DNA from: Dehalococcoidia bacterium | GTDB taxonomy: Bacteria > Chloroflexota > Dehalococcoidia > UBA2979 | Reading direction: 5' to 3' | Assembly: GCA_030745285.1 (NCBI GenBank) | Contig: JASLOV010000054.1 | Span: 1-21,906 of the forward strand | Length of the DNA: 21,906 nt | Shown here: positions 20,448 to 21,906 of the stretch, in pieces | Numbering within the stretch: position 1 is the first letter of the stretch | Layout of the letters: the number at the start of each line of letters is the position of its first letter | Position numbers and translations under genes: made by a program | Notes under the pieces: model-generated | The model's database searches: none | Seen by the model: the letters and a program-made list of their open reading frames with translations, nothing else | Told to the model about the DNA's origin: nothing

Positions 20448-21500
20448 ATGACTGACAGCGAGGGCGTGACCTATGTCGGCGCCGGCGTCGACATCGACGC
20501 GGCGGAAGAGACGGTGCGCCGCTACGGCGAGATCGCACGTCGCACCGCCGGGCCAGAGGTGCTCTCCGGGGTAGGCCCGTTCGCCGGCCTCTTCCAGCTG
20601 GCCGGCTACCGCGATCCGGTACTGGCGGCGAGCGCGGACGGCGTCGGCACGAAGCTCGTGATCGCGGGCGCGCTCGGGCGCTACGGCTCGGTCGGTCGCG
20701 ACCTGGTGAACCACTGCGTGAACGACATCCTGCCGGCCGGGGCGCAGCCGCTCTTCTTCATGGACTACCTCGCGACCGCCGACCTCTCGCAGGAGGCGCG
20801 CGTGGAGCTGGTGGGCGGCGTGGGCGCCGCCTGCGAGGAGCTGGGCATCGCCCTGATCGGCGGCGAGACGGCGGACCTGCCGGACGTCTACGTGCCCGGC
20901 GTCTTCGACCTCGCCGGCTTCATCGTCGGCGCCGTCGAGCGCGACGAGGTGATCGATGGCTCCAGGCTGGCCGCCGGCGACGCGCTGATCGCGCTGCCGT
21001 CGAGCGGGCTGCAGACGAACGGCTACTCGCTGGTGCGCGAGATCTGGGGGATCGGCAAGGGGCTGGGCGACGACCACGACCGCGAGGTACTGGAGACGCG
21101 CTACGAGGAGCTGGGGGGAACGCTGGGCGACGCGCTGCTGGCGGTGCACGGCTGCTTCCTCGACCAACTGCGCCCGCTGCTGCCCCGCATCCACGCCATC
21201 GCCCACATCACCGGCGGCGGCATCCCGGGCAACCTCTCGCGCATTTTCGAGGACGACCTTGGCGCGGTCGTCGACCCGGCGAGCTGGGAGGTGCCGGCGC
21301 TGTTCGAGCTGATCCGGCGCAGCGGCAACGTCGCCGCCGGCGAGATGTGGCGCGCCTTCAACATGGGCGCGGGCCTGATCGTCGCGGTCGACGCGGCGGA
21401 CGCGGGGGGCATGATCGCTGGTCTGCCGGGCGCGTGGCGCATCGGCGAGGTCGTTCCGCGCGGCGCGGACGATGCCGCCGTGAGAGGCCTCGACGAGTGA
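20448..21500 (+). CDS. purM: Phosphoribosylformylglycinamidine cyclo-ligase (AIR synthetase)
   Basis: A 350-residue enzyme that closes the imidazole ring of the purine precursor with ATP. The PurM motifs are in order: ASADGVGTKLVIA, NHCVNDILPAGAQPLFFMDY, LIGGETADLPDVY, LPSSGLQTNGYSLVRE and HITGGGIPGNLSR. Compared with the usual forms, GGETAEMP is GGETADLP and ENIPR is GNLSR. It follows purF after 103 bases and precedes purH after 19 bases. purN, often next to purM, is absent here. Confidence 0.95.
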   Translation: MTDSEGVTYVGAGVDIDAAEETVRRYGEIARRTAGPEVLSGVGPFAGLFQLAGYRDPVLAASADGVGTKLVIAGALGRYGSVGRDLVNHCVNDILPAGAQPLFFMDYLATADLSQEARVELVGGVGAACEELGIALIGGETADLPDVYVPGVFDLAGFIVGAVERDEVIDGSRLAAGDALIALPSSGLQTNGYSLVREIWGIGKGLGDDHDREVLETRYEELGGTLGDALLAVHGCFLDQLRPLLPRIHAIAHITGGGIPGNLSRIFEDDLGAVVDPASWEVPALFELIRRSGNVAAGEMWRAFNMGAGLIVAVDAADAGGMIAGLPGAWRIGEVVPRGADDAAVRGLDE

Positions 21501-21519
21501 CCGGACGGGGCGGCTAGCG

Positions 21520-21906
21520 ATGCGCGCGTTGCTCGCCGGCTACACCGACGAGTTCGACTCGTTTGCGCGGGGCCTGATCGGGCTGGGCTGGGAGCTGGTG
21601 GCCACCAGCGGCACTCATCGCGCGCTCTCGGAGGCGGGCATCGCGGTCACCTCGGTCGCCGAGTTGACCGGCAGCCCGGAGATGCTCGGCGGGCGCGTGC
21701 GCACGCTGCATCCCCGGGTGCACGGCGGCATTCTCTTCCGGCGCGGACTGGCCGAGGACGAGCGCGACGTCGAGCAGCACGGGCTGGGCTCGATCGACCT
21801 GGTGGCCTGCAATCTCTATCCCTTCGAACAGACGGTGTCCGGTGGCGGGCCAGGCGGGGATGTCGCGCTGGCGGACGCGCTCGAGCAGATCGACATCGGC
21901 GGCGTC
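21520..21906 (+). CDS. purH: AICAR transformylase/IMP cyclohydrolase, N-terminal part (3' end outside window)
   Basis: The frame is open to the window edge and encodes 129 residues of the MGS-like IMP cyclohydrolase domain: RALLAGYTDEFDSFARGL, VATSGTHRALSEAGI, LTGSPEMLGGRVRTLHP, VHGGILFRR, IDLVACNLYPFEQTV and the last EQIDIGGV. These match the start of PurH, which does the last two steps to IMP. The ATG at 21520 is 19 bases after the purM stop. The first strand reads RALLAGYTDE instead of the usual RALISVSDK, a mild difference. Confidence 0.93.
   Translation, partial: MRALLAGYTDEFDSFARGLIGLGWELVATSGTHRALSEAGIAVTSVAELTGSPEMLGGRVRTLHPRVHGGILFRRGLAEDERDVEQHGLGSIDLVACNLYPFEQTVSGGGPGGDVALADALEQIDIGGV

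Noticed and set aside
1..21906. CRISPR array, tRNA, rRNA, integrase or IS elements
   Set aside because: No spaced direct repeats, no tRNA-like cloverleaf or rRNA segments and no transposase or integrase motifs were found by eye on either strand.

Overview
The window is about 22 kb of gene-dense, high-GC bacterial DNA. The gene families suggest a monoderm-type lineage, most likely Chloroflexota (Dehalococcoidia- or Thermomicrobia-like). That placement is inference from the gene set (MurT/GatD, Lgt plus several lipoproteins, a Mycobacterium-like CysO/CysM/Mec sulfur-carrier set, B. subtilis-type Fe-S PurF, SAM-I riboswitch); an actinobacterium cannot be excluded. No rRNA, tRNA, IS element or CRISPR array was seen.

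Layout. 1-2287: 3' end of an NHL-repeat protein, tatA with a terminator, a G-quadruplex-like tract, and a metallo-beta-lactamase-fold hydrolase. 2373-6542: cell-envelope genes murT-gatD (lipid II amidation), an M23 endopeptidase lipoprotein and lgt. 6564-8293: a glutaredoxin-like protein, a small lipoprotein and a lower-GC toxin-antitoxin islet (Panacea/DUF4065 antitoxin plus a RelE/ParE-like toxin frameshifted at a C6 run). 8313-10448: a consensus-like promoter, a SAM-I riboswitch, a threonine-synthase-type PLP enzyme, a NIL-domain protein and a CysO-like sulfur carrier. 10597-16452: an Rrf2 regulator with a palindrome next to its -10, then a tightly packed run of cysK, a CysO-MoeB fusion, cysO, cysM, a JAMM protease, folP and folK. 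16475-17513 (minus strand): Trm112-like, a small membrane protein and a septum-formation-type lipoprotein. 17654-21906: a membrane protein fused in frame to a CoA-binding domain, then purF, purM and the start of purH.

The most interesting part is 8.3-15.0 kb. It holds a complete protein-thiocarboxylate sulfur system: three carriers ending in or containing an AGG motif, one E1-like activating enzyme, one JAMM protease, a CysK-type and a CysM-type cysteine synthase, and a threonine-synthase-like enzyme with a NIL protein under SAM control. The known precedents are the CysO-CysM-Mec cysteine pathway of Mycobacterium tuberculosis and the HcyS/HcyD/HcyF homocysteine pathway of Wolinella succinogenes. 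The SAM-controlled arm here could be a carrier-dependent homocysteine/methionine branch. One carrier is fused in frame to its E1, and its diglycine codons double as a Shine-Dalgarno sequence for an internal start of the E1 domain.
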